Assembly (NCBI GenBank): GCA_003133325.1
Contig: PKXA01000007.1
Location: 1-47,735 of the forward strand
DNA: 47,735 bases
Direction: 5' to 3'
Source: Acidimicrobiaceae bacterium
GTDB taxonomy: Bacteria; Actinomycetota; Acidimicrobiia; Acidimicrobiales; RAAP-2
Shown here one piece after another: positions 8,356-18,721 of the stretch. Position numbers and translations under genes: made by a program. The notes under the pieces were generated by a model that did no database searches, was not told the origin of the DNA, and saw only the letters and a program-made list of their open reading frames with translations. The first letter of the stretch is position 1. Every line of letters starts with the position of its first letter.

Positions 8356-8520
8356 GGTTTCTTCGGATTTCAGCGGACAGCGGGGGTCAGGGCAGACAGG
8401 ATCCGCGGGTGCGTAACGCTAACGCGCCAATCTGATTCTATTTTACGACTGGGGTCGATCCACATTTTGTCTGCCTCGCTCCCAACCAGAAGTGATCGGT
8501 GGAAGTTCGCGGTACCCGCA

Positions 8521-8997
8521 CTATGCCAGGAGACTGCGCAGCATCCAAGCCGTCTTTTCGTGGACCTGCATGCGCTGGGTCAGTAGGTCGGCGGTGGGCT
8601 CGTCATTGGCGGCGTCCGCCGCGGGGAAGACGGATCGAGCCGTTCGGGTCACCATCTCCTGACCAGCGAGGAGTCGCTCGATCATTTGCGTTGCCGAGGG
8701 GCGATCGTCATCCTCGAGGATTGACGTCAGTTGGGCGAACTCGTGATAACTGGCGGGGGCCAGCGCTCCGAGAGCTCGGATGCGTTCGGCGATGAGGTCG
8801 ACGGCGAGGGCCAACTCGTTGTACTGCGTCTCGAACATCAGGTGCAAGGTCTGGAACATTGGGCCCGTGACGTTCCAGTGGTAGTTGTGGGTCTTCAGGT
8901 AGAGCGTGTAGGTGTCGGCCAGTAGCCGCGAGAGACCGTCGACGATTTCTTGACGGGCGACTTCGTCGATGCCGATGTTGGGGGTGGTGGTAGGCAT
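8521..8997 (-). CDS. dps: Dps-family ferritin-like DNA-protection protein
   Basis: The 158-residue four-helix-bundle protein contains the Dps signature [20 protein letters not shown] (about residues 36-55) followed by ETQYNEL, which supply the His, Asp and Glu ligands of the inter-subunit ferroxidase centre. Dps dodecamers oxidise Fe2+ with peroxide, store iron, and often bind DNA. The N-terminus is short and has little Lys or Arg, so DNA binding through a basic tail is not obvious. The ATG follows AAAAGGAG with a 5-base spacer. It sits between the metal transporter and katG, consistent with joint iron and peroxide control. Confidence 0.93.
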   Translation of the reverse strand: MPTTTPNIGIDEVARQEIVDGLSRLLADTYTLYLKTHNYHWNVTGPMFQTLHLMFETQYNELALAVDLIAERIRALGALAPASYHEFAQLTSILEDDDRPSATQMIERLLAGQEMVTRTARSVFPAADAANDEPTADLLTQRMQVHEKTAWMLRSLLA

Positions 8998-9572
8998 TGC
9001 TACTCCTTTTCGGGCGGCTTACACACGCACCGCATACGGTTTGGGCTGCAATCTGCACGTCAGAAGTGCGCCGAGCCTTCGTCGGACAGGGCGTCTGTAT
9101 CCAATGAAGGCCAATCGAGTCCTTCATTTTGAATTGTACCGGGTTCTAAAGACTAACGGCACAGCGGATTCGAATGGACCGAACCGTGGCGGGCGGCCAT
9201 CCCGATTTAGTAGGCGAATGGGCGACTTGACCACGTCAAGCGGGGGAGAATCATTGCTGCCGATCCGCGCCAACGGTAAAGTGCTCGAACGCCCCCGAGC
9301 CGTCGTTCAGTTCCGGGGTAAATGGATGTAGTCCGCGGTTCAGGAACCGGGGCACCGATCTCGTCACGCCGGTAACGTCCATCTCGCGCCCGGAGAAGTG
9401 CGAGTGGAGAGCCCGCCGCAAATTGGGTTGGCGCGCCCAACTTGGATCAGCGACGTCTTCGTCGAGGGGCGGGCTGAGACACTGGGGTAGTCCGGTGACC
9501 GGATTAATGTAAACCGGTCACCGGACTAGCGAAGTCGAGGTCAGCCGACCGAGCAGGACCTGTTCGTCGGAA
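8998..9572. other. Intergenic region upstream of dps and downstream of katG
   Basis: This 575-bp region must contain the dps promoter near 9000-9150. I found no convincing IdeR or Fur box in it. Apart from the strong hairpin at 9488-9528 no feature or gene is recognisable. Confidence 0.5.
9488..9528. terminator. Perfect 15-bp-arm hairpin after katG
   Basis: TAGTCCGGTGACCGG (9488-9502) and CCGGTCACCGGACTA (9514-9528) are exact reverse complements around an 11-base loop, 44 bp past the katG stop on the minus strand. No T-tract follows, so it resembles the U-poor terminators reported in actinobacteria, or a stabilising 3' stem. Confidence 0.6.
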
Positions 9573-12282
<2,710 letters not shown>

Positions 12283-12283
12283 A

Positions 12284-12289
12284 ATTGTA
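12284..12289 (-). promoter_or_regulatory. Candidate -10 box of the furA-katG promoter
   Basis: On the minus strand TACAAT ends one base before ATG 12282. Spacing predicts a start near the second ATG (12276), giving a leaderless furA mRNA, as reported for mycobacterial furA. No Shine-Dalgarno sequence is present. The -35 region falls inside the inverted repeat at 12290-12320 and is not canonical. Confidence 0.45.
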
Positions 12290-12320
12290 GACTAGATCTA
12301 ATACTGGATTAAGTCTAGAC
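12290..12320. promoter_or_regulatory. Candidate Fur-type operator of furA-katG
   Basis: GACTAGATCTAAT and ATTAAGTCTAGAC form an inverted repeat with 10 of 13 matching positions around a 5-base spacer. It is AT-rich in a GC-rich setting and covers the -35/spacer region upstream of the likely -10 box, the expected place for autoregulation by the Fur-type protein. Confidence 0.55.
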
Positions 12321-12775
12321 ATTAGTAGATACCAGTCCCCGACTCGATCCCCATGCGGGTCGTTCGCCGGACTCTTGGGCCAGTCCGACGTTCCGTAAGC
12401 CGAACGGTGAATGAAGCATCGGATCGGTCCGAATCAGCCTTGGGCCCGGCCCCGAAAGGGGATCCGCTTACGGGATCTGCCGCGCCACAAATCACTCCCC
12501 GTCCTGTGGCATTGCGGTCTCCTTGGCGAAAAGGGCAGTGCCAATGCTGAGAATCGGAACGGCGGGACGAGGGCGACCTGGGAGAGCGAGGGAGACAACG
12601 ATCGCAACACCGCTCGAGCCGACAGCCCACCAGAATGCACGGTCGAACGCGAGGGCAGACTTTCCCACGGTGCCGCTGGCGAGACCATGGAACCCGTGCA
12701 CGTTAAGAGCCGGCACATGCTTGCTTTCAGCAGCCGGTCTGAAATTGGCTCTTTCGACAGGGCCACTCCGGGTGC
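12321..12775. other. Intergenic region between the aquaporin gene and furA
   Basis: No gene is recognisable in this 455-bp stretch. Small open frames on both strands encode only Arg/Pro/Ser-rich sequence. The furA operator borders it. Confidence 0.5.
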
Positions 12776-13597
12776 TCAGGGCTCGAAAGACTCGACCTCT
12801 GCGAAGAGGTCACCTTGGGCCGCCCCTGCACCAGACGCCCCATCACTACGGCCCCGTAGGATGAAGGCGATGCCGACCGCAAGCACGGCACCGGCGAGCG
12901 GACCGGCGACATAGACCCAGTACCCGGTGAAGGTCGTGCCCGCCAGGTCGGGCCCGAAGGTGCGGGCCGGGTTCATGGAGGCGCCCGAGATGGGGCTCGC
13001 CCACAGACCGGCCAATGCGACGTAGCCCGCCACCCCGAAGGCGCCGATGACGCCGACGTTCTGGGCCCCCGACGCGGTGCCGAGGATCACGCTTACCAGT
13101 CCCACGGTCAGTATCAGTTCCATCCAAAATGCAGCCATGTCGGAGTAGCTGTGGGCCGGGTAGTTGGAACCGTAGACGGCTGAAACATTAATGACGGCGT
13201 GTAGGAAGAGGGCGGCGAGCGTGGCCCCCACCAGCTGCACGGCGATGTAACCGGGCACCCGCCGCCACGGGAAGTCTCGGCGCAGTGCGAAGGCGATGCT
13301 GACGGCCGGGTTCAGGTGGGCGCCGGACACCTTGCCCATGAACAGGATGATCGCCATGACCATCAGGGCCGGTGCCACGACTGCCGCTTGGCGACTGATC
13401 ACGCCGGGGAAGGCATGGCCCATCATTCCCCCGCCTGCGGCCACCAACACGAGGAAGAACGTGCCGAGCAGTTCCGAACAAAGGCGGCGCCACTCCTGGC
13501 GCGGGTCGTTAAAATTGTTGATGCGGTCGATGACGCCCTGCTCGTAACGGGCGAGCGGGCCCTTCGTGGGTGTTACTTGTCTCGTTGTCATCGCCAC
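12776..13597 (-). CDS. MIP-family aquaporin
   Basis: The 273-residue channel has six transmembrane helices and two half-helix pore loops with both NPA boxes: GAHLNPAVS (loop B) and GASMNPARTFGPDL (loop E). The residue after NPAR is Thr, not the Asp typical of glycerol facilitators, favouring a water or small-solute (possibly H2O2) channel. About 40 hydrophilic residues precede TM1 (ELLGTFFLVLVAAGG), and a soluble tail ends in DLFAEVESFEP. It lies upstream of furA-katG on the same strand, but the 490-bp gap argues against one operon. Confidence 0.93.
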   Translation of the reverse strand: MAMTTRQVTPTKGPLARYEQGVIDRINNFNDPRQEWRRLCSELLGTFFLVLVAAGGGMMGHAFPGVISRQAAVVAPALMVMAIILFMGKVSGAHLNPAVSIAFALRRDFPWRRVPGYIAVQLVGATLAALFLHAVINVSAVYGSNYPAHSYSDMAAFWMELILTVGLVSVILGTASGAQNVGVIGAFGVAGYVALAGLWASPISGASMNPARTFGPDLAGTTFTGYWVYVAGPLAGAVLAVGIAFILRGRSDGASGAGAAQGDLFAEVESFEP

Positions 13598-13724
13598 CTC
13601 GTATGGGGGTCAGCCTTGGGCATTCATGACCGAACAGTTCAGCCGCGAAAGGGCATCCGCCCATCCGCCGACGTCCGGAGATACAACGCGAGGCGCAATC
13701 TCTCGTGCACAGAGGACAGGTGCC

Positions 13725-14093
13725 TTAGGCCGAACGAGGCACGATCCGGCACGGCACGGGTGTCTTCTCATTGAGGTGATAGCTCACGCACACTCGGTGG
13801 TAACCGTCAGCGACCCACAAAGGGTCTCCTTGAATCAGGAGAACCGGTGACAGGTGCTTACCGAGCTTTATCTTTTCGAGGTCGGAGGAAACCTCGGAGT
13901 CATCGGCAGGGAGCAACGGCAAACCGGAAGCCCGCAGGATGTCTTTGGCCGCGAAGTGCGACATCTCCTTTTGATTGCGTAAGGCCTTGGCCAACTTCGT
14001 GGCCGCGGCGAGTCCAACGAGCAGGGAGAGATAAGACTCAGCGGAAGGAAAGTCTTCGGCCTCGGGTTCTTCCTTCCAATGTTCGCTCGTCAT
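13725..14093 (-). CDS. Small ParB-like (DGYHR) protein
   Basis: The 122-residue acidic protein has a C-terminal half, SPVLLIQGDPLWVADGYHRV followed by CVSYHLNE, that resembles the ParB/Srx N-terminal fold, whose signature is a DGxHR motif with preceding beta strands. The helix-turn-helix and dimer domains of partition ParB are absent, so it is not a chromosome-segregation ParB. Some small proteins with this fold act as nucleases or CTP/ATP-binding enzymes; which applies here is unknown. GGGGAG precedes the ATG with a good spacer, supporting translation. Confidence 0.75.
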   Translation of the reverse strand: MTSEHWKEEPEAEDFPSAESYLSLLVGLAAATKLAKALRNQKEMSHFAAKDILRASGLPLLPADDSEVSSDLEKIKLGKHLSPVLLIQGDPLWVADGYHRVCVSYHLNEKTPVPCRIVPRSA

Positions 14094-14363
14094 GGTTCTC
14101 CCCTTTGCTCCTTCGTATCACTTCACAGGTGCGACCCATACGAGCAAGTCGGAATCCCTCAGGCGTAGTGACGCTGGCGCACTTCCGCGTAGGTCGGCCA
14201 CAGAAGGTCCTTGAGCCGTTCGACATGTGGCGGACATGACCGTATACCAACGCTTGCTACGTGCCCAGGGCTCGAAGCACGCCGTTGGTCGGCCACGGGA
14301 TGAAAAGGACCGTCGGTTCGCCTCTACGACGCGCTATGGTCAAACGCACTTGAGGGGGCAGAT

Positions 14364-15068
14364 ATGACGACAAGTCCAGCTGCAGCACTCGCCCCTGCCA
14401 AGCTCTCCTCGCTGGCGCCGGGGATCGTGACATTCGTGCTCGGGTTTGTAGTCGGAGTTGGATGTCTGGTGGCATCTCTTGTCGCCGTCATCTCTCCGCT
14501 CACTGACCTGCATTCCCAGCAGGTCCCGGGAAGTTTCACCGTGAACTGCCACTCGGGTGGGTATGTCATCTATCAGTACGTCGGCGCCGCTAGGGGATCG
14601 GGCGATGGCGTCAACGGCAACTACCCGGCAAGCAGTCAATATCGTCGACCTACTCTCTCTGCGGACAACGTGTCGGTGACGGACACCGACGGACGGTCTG
14701 TGGCCGTAAACGACTACTCGGGTTCCACAACGTCGACCATTACAATCGGCGGGCGGACGTACTCCGCCGCCGCCACGTTCAACGCCTCGGCCTCGGGGAA
14801 TTACCGGGTCCAGGTCAGCGGTACCGGGGCCACGGCAGTCGTGGTCGCCCGCTCGTTCTCGTCTCTCTTGTCCGGCGCAGTACCGTGGATCGTCGGGGTC
14901 GGGGTCGGTCTCCTGACCGGCCTTGTCGGTGTCACTCTTTTCGTCGTGGCGTTGGTCGGCCGATCTCAGGCCAAGAAGCTCGCGATTCAAGGACCAGGCG
15001 GTTATCCCTGGCCAGGGGCTCCACCTGGCGCCTTCCCGCCGCCTGTGGGTGGCGATACTCCGATCTAA
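14364..15068 (+). CDS. Two-TM protein with extracytoplasmic domain, unknown function
   Basis: The 234-residue protein has a hydrophobic segment at about 20-45 (VTFVLGFVVGVGCLVASLVA), a polar Ser/Thr/Gly-rich domain of about 115 residues including NYRVQVSGTGATAVVVA, a second hydrophobic segment at about 172-200 (VPWIVGVGVGLLTGLVGVTL), and a proline-rich cytoplasmic tail (GYPWPGAPPGAFPPP). The layout suggests an external domain held between two helices. GAGGGGG precedes the ATG. No catalytic motif is visible. It is divergent from the ParB-like gene. Confidence 0.75.
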   Translation: MTTSPAAALAPAKLSSLAPGIVTFVLGFVVGVGCLVASLVAVISPLTDLHSQQVPGSFTVNCHSGGYVIYQYVGAARGSGDGVNGNYPASSQYRRPTLSADNVSVTDTDGRSVAVNDYSGSTTSTITIGGRTYSAAATFNASASGNYRVQVSGTGATAVVVARSFSSLLSGAVPWIVGVGVGLLTGLVGVTLFVVALVGRSQAKKLAIQGPGGYPWPGAPPGAFPPPVGGDTPI

Positions 15069-15481
15069 GCCACCCAGTTGGAGTGCCACTGGTGCCAGCC
15101 GGCCAACCCAGTCGGTAACGCGTCGACGTAGTTGGCACATCCGTGAGTTTCGTGGTGTTCGAAGCACTTGGCATTCCGACGTTGATTGCCGGAGTGCTTG
15201 TCAATATCCTGATGGGACAGCGACGATGCCCGGCTCAGCCATCTGTTTGAACCGGCCTGCTTTGCCAACCTTCACGCGGCAAGGAGACCGCCCCCTGTCA
15301 TCTCGTCGCCCACAGTCGTCCGGCAAGTGATCAGAAGAAGACACCAGTCACCTAGTGCGATGAGACGAATGTGCGGCGTGGAGCGCGGCGTGTCAGGGCA
15401 GAGGCGGTGGCGCGGGCATGGGCGACCAGATGAACAGGGCGATCCGAGCGCACGGTGCAACGCATGTTGAAGTGATGGGCC
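15069..15481. other. Convergent intergenic region
   Basis: This 413-bp region lies between the two-TM gene and the 3' end of the lipase gene. No gene, RNA or clear terminator is recognised. Confidence 0.5.
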
Positions 15482-16816
15482 TCAACCCCCGGACACCCCA
15501 AGGTGACTCGCCGCCGTGGCCGCCGTGGCCGCCGTGGCCGGCGGGGGTTCGGTGGCCGGCGTGATCGGCAACGGCTGGTTGCAGGTTGGTGTCGTGGGCC
15601 TGCCGGCGAACCGGTCTCCCAACCAGTTGATCACCGACGGCGCGATGGTGGAGGCCAGCTGGACATGTCCGACGTCTGCGAGCCACAACGACGTCAGGTT
15701 GGACCCGGCTGCACACGCGCTCTGGATATAGAGGGCGGTCGTGTTCGGAAGCACGACCTCGTCGTTCAGGCTTTCGGCCACCATCAGCGGTTGTGAAGGA
15801 GACAGAACCGGCGCCGTCTGCTCTTGTGCCACGGCCCGCCACTGGGGGACGCTCACCGGGTTGACCTTGAAGAAGCGTTGCTTGATCGCCGTGCGGATGA
15901 GCGCTTCGACGGCGGCCGAAGTGATGCACTGCCCGGTCACCCTTTTGTAGTTGTCGAACCCTGCGCTCGTCGTGATCGGGCCGACGGCAAGCCCGGGATA
16001 GGCGGCCGGCCACGACGCGAGGACCTCAGGGCCGATGACCCAGGCCAGGCTCGAATCGTACGTCTCGTTCAGGAGAGGCACCAGCTCGGCGGCGGGGGCC
16101 GAGGCCACTGTCGCCACGAGGTGCAACTCGGGTGCGTACGCGCTTGCTCGTGCCGCAGTGAACAGCGCCGAGTTGCCGCCTTGCGAATGGCCCCACACGG
16201 CAAAGGAATTGCCGGCATCCGCTGAGGGGATGAACTTCAGCGCCCGAACGCTGTTCAGCACGTCGTTTGCCTCGTCGTCGCCTACGAGGTACCCCTCGGT
16301 TCCCGCTGTGCCGAGGCCGGCGTAGTCGGTGGCCATCACCACCCACCCCCGGGCCAGCATTGAATCCACCCAGGGGATCCCTGCCCCGGGGTTTGCGGCC
16401 CGTGACGGTGCGCACTGGTCACCCATGCCCACCGTGCCGTGTGCCCAGGCGACTACCGGCCGCGGACTGCCGCCGGCGTTGTTGTCGGGAATGAACACCA
16501 TGGCGGAGCTGAATGTCATGGAGCCGTCGGCTCGCTGGGTCCGGTAGAGGATCCGCAGCCCCGTCCCATGGGCCATGGGGACCCCGAGGGGCTGGCTGCG
16601 GACTACTTGGCCGAGCGGTCCGGCCGTGCTCAACCCGGCCGTGTCGTAAAAAGGTTGGAGCGCATCTTGCTGCCCGGACGTCTTGACCCTGGAGTAGACG
16701 AAGAACCCGACCAGAGCGAACACGACGATCAGAAAGCCGATGAGGAAGTTACGTAGATGCCGGTGGCGAGAGGAGAACCCGCTCCGCTCGGGCGTACCGG
16801 TACTCGTCCTGGGCAC
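15482..16816 (-). CDS. Membrane-anchored secretory lipase (LIP family)
   Basis: The 444-residue alpha/beta hydrolase has an N-terminal anchor or signal helix (about 21-42) and is probably extracytoplasmic. The nucleophile elbow is GHSQGG (Ser211), with a likely catalytic Asp352 (ESLNDEVV) and His384 (DVGHVQLA). The VVAWAHGTVG segment supplies the oxyanion region, and WVVMATDYAGLGTAG is typical of the secretory-lipase family (PF03583). Substrate is unknown; family members cleave esters and triglycerides. The GTG start has no clear Shine-Dalgarno sequence. The tail contains an Ala/Thr repeat generated by a 9-bp DNA repeat. Confidence 0.88.
   Translation of the reverse strand: MPRTSTGTPERSGFSSRHRHLRNFLIGFLIVVFALVGFFVYSRVKTSGQQDALQPFYDTAGLSTAGPLGQVVRSQPLGVPMAHGTGLRILYRTQRADGSMTFSSAMVFIPDNNAGGSPRPVVAWAHGTVGMGDQCAPSRAANPGAGIPWVDSMLARGWVVMATDYAGLGTAGTEGYLVGDDEANDVLNSVRALKFIPSADAGNSFAVWGHSQGGNSALFTAARASAYAPELHLVATVASAPAAELVPLLNETYDSSLAWVIGPEVLASWPAAYPGLAVGPITTSAGFDNYKRVTGQCITSAAVEALIRTAIKQRFFKVNPVSVPQWRAVAQEQTAPVLSPSQPLMVAESLNDEVVLPNTTALYIQSACAAGSNLTSLWLADVGHVQLASTIAPSVINWLGDRFAGRPTTPTCNQPLPITPATEPPPATAATAATAASHLGVSGG
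15511..15537. repeat. Three 9-bp tandem repeats in the lipase gene
   Basis: CCGCCGTGG occurs three times head to tail, encoding Ala-Thr-Ala triplets in the lipase C-terminal tail. The repeat is in frame, so copy-number change would only lengthen or shorten the tail. Confidence 0.9.
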
Positions 16817-16887
16817 CCAATGGTTTTTAGCATGTGCGTGCTACCCCGGACACAGCATCAGCATGCGCGGTAGCTGCCTGTTCGCCC

Positions 16888-16922
16888 GCCCGCGCCTCCC
16901 GCCCGCGCCTCCCGCCCGCGCC
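16888..16922. repeat. 13-bp GC-rich tandem repeat upstream of the glucan operon
   Basis: GCCCGCGCCTCCC is present twice in full (16888-16900, 16901-16913) and a third time over nine bases. It lies between the divergent lipase gene and the operon start, the interval that should hold the operon promoter. I recognise no promoter boxes. Confidence 0.85.
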
Positions 16923-16960
16923 GGCTCCCCGAGTGTGCGGCGGTAGCAGCGGAGCCCGGG

Positions 16961-18721
16961 GTGCGCCCCCGGCGTCAATGCGACAGACTCAGGCGAGTGA
17001 GCCGCCAAACCATTGCCTACTTCTCCATGGAGATCGCCATCGGCGACGAGATCCCCACCTTCAGTGGGGGTCTGGGAGTGCTGGCCGGTGATTTCCTCAG
17101 GGCCGCCTCCGACCAGGGGCTTCCCGCCGTCGGGGTCACCCTCGTCTACCATCAGGGCTTCTTCCGCCAGGAGATCGACGAGGCGGGTCGCCAGGTCGAG
17201 CTTCCCGTCCGCTGGGAGCCCAGCGATCACCTGGAGCGGCTGGATGCCCGGGTGAAGGTCACCGTGGCGGGCCGGACCGTGGTCGTCGGGGTGTGGCGGC
17301 GCGTCCTCACCGGCATCGGCGGCAGCGCCGTCCCGGTGTACTTCCTCGACACCCGGCTCCCCGAGAACGACCCGATCGACCGGGCCATCAGCGACCGGCT
17401 CTACCCCGGAGTCCCTGTCGAGCGGCTCTCCCAGGAGGCGGTGCTCGGGCTGGCCGGCCCGGCCATGCTCCGGGAGATCGGCCACGGGGACATCGCCGCT
17501 TACCACCTCAACGAGGGCCACGCCTCACTGGTACCGGTGGCCTTACTGTCCGAGCAGCTCGACGGGCGGGTGGCGGACGCCTCACGGGGCGAGGTCGAGG
17601 CGGTCCGGGACCGCTGCGTCTTTACCACCCACACCCCGGTGCCGGCCGGCCACGACCGGTTCTCGCCCGAGGTGACAGCCGAGGTCCTCGGGAAGGAGCT
17701 GGCCGGCGGGCTGGCCCGGATCGGCTGCCTGGACGAGGGTTTCCTCAACATGACGATCCTCGGGATGTTCTTCTCCGGGTTCATCAACGGGGTGGCCCAG
17801 CGCCACGGCGAGGTCTCCCGGGCCATGTTCCCCCAGTACCGGATCGAGGCCATCACCAACGGCGTGCACGTCCCCACCTGGGCGGCGCCCAGCACGGCCC
17901 GGTTGTTCGACCGGCACCTGCCCGGCTGGCACCGCGAGAACACCATGCTCCGCTATGCCGGGGGGATCCCCCTCGAGGAGATCCGGGCCACCCACGCCGA
18001 GGCCAAACAGACGCTGATCGACGAGGTGACCGGCCGCTGGGGGGTCGCCCTCGACCCTGAGGTCCTGACCATCGGGGTGGCCCGACGTGCCACCCCCTAC
18101 AAGCGCAATGACCTCCTCCTGTCCCGGCCCGACCGGCTTCGGGCGCTGGTGGATCGGGTCGGGCCCCTCCAGGTCGTCTACAGCGGCAAGGCCCACCCCC
18201 TCGACGAGCCCGGCAAGGCCCTCATCGAACGGGTCAACGCCGCCGCCCGGGCCCTGGCCGGCACCGTGACCGTCGTCTACCTCGAGAACTACGGGATGGA
18301 CCTGGCCGCCCTCCTCGTGGCCGGGGTCGACATCTGGCTGAACAACCCGGTCGCCCCCCACGAGGCCTCGGGGACGAGCGGGATGAAAGCCGCCCTCAAC
18401 GGTGTACCCAGCCTCAGCGTCCTCGACGGCTGGTGGATCGAGGGCCACATCGAGGGGATCACCGGCTGGGCCATCGGATCCGACCTGGGCGCCGGGGCCG
18501 ATCTGCCCATCGGCGATCCGGAGGTCGACGGGGCCGATGGGGCCGAGCTCTACCGGGTCCTCGAACAGGTGGTAGCTCCCCTCTTCTATGGCCATCCCGA
18601 CGAGTTCGCGGCCGTCCGCCGTTCAGCCATCGCGTTGAATGGCTCTTTTTTCACTACCCAGCGAATGGTGGCTGAATACGCAGCCCGTGCCTACCGCCGC
18701 GCCCTCCACCCTGATGAGTAG
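16961..18721 (+). CDS. glgP: Alpha-glucan phosphorylase (GT35), compact form
   Basis: It releases glucose-1-phosphate from alpha-1,4-glucan ends using phosphate and PLP. Motifs include AYFSMEIAIGDEIPTFSGG with GLGVLAGD, HLNEGHASL, TTHTPVPAGHD, RRATPYKRNDLL, and the PLP-lysine region SGTSGMKAALNG (Lys476). It belongs to the TIGR02094-type phosphorylases, but at 586 residues it is shorter than the roughly 700-870 residues common there. It begins directly at the catalytic fold and lacks the N-terminal DUF3417 region of streptomycete GlgP. GTG 16961 has GGAG with a 6-base spacer; GTG 16997 is an alternative 12 codons later. It is the first gene of the operon, and its stop overlaps the GlgE start by eight bases. 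Confidence 0.93.
   Translation: MRPRRQCDRLRRVSRQTIAYFSMEIAIGDEIPTFSGGLGVLAGDFLRAASDQGLPAVGVTLVYHQGFFRQEIDEAGRQVELPVRWEPSDHLERLDARVKVTVAGRTVVVGVWRRVLTGIGGSAVPVYFLDTRLPENDPIDRAISDRLYPGVPVERLSQEAVLGLAGPAMLREIGHGDIAAYHLNEGHASLVPVALLSEQLDGRVADASRGEVEAVRDRCVFTTHTPVPAGHDRFSPEVTAEVLGKELAGGLARIGCLDEGFLNMTILGMFFSGFINGVAQRHGEVSRAMFPQYRIEAITNGVHVPTWAAPSTARLFDRHLPGWHRENTMLRYAGGIPLEEIRATHAEAKQTLIDEVTGRWGVALDPEVLTIGVARRATPYKRNDLLLSRPDRLRALVDRVGPLQVVYSGKAHPLDEPGKALIERVNAAARALAGTVTVVYLENYGMDLAALLVAGVDIWLNNPVAPHEASGTSGMKAALNGVPSLSVLDGWWIEGHIEGITGWAIGSDLGAGADLPIGDPEVDGADGAELYRVLEQVVAPLFYGHPDEFAAVRRSAIALNGSFFTTQRMVAEYAARAYRRALHPDE

Noticed and set aside
8998-9572. Short + strand frame (8969-9331) across the dps start
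   Set aside because: It overlaps dps antisense, has no protein-like composition and no ribosome site.
13725-14093. Chromosome or plasmid partition ParB
   Set aside because: No parA, no helix-turn-helix domain and no parS-like 16-bp palindrome were seen; only the DGxHR-type fold is present.
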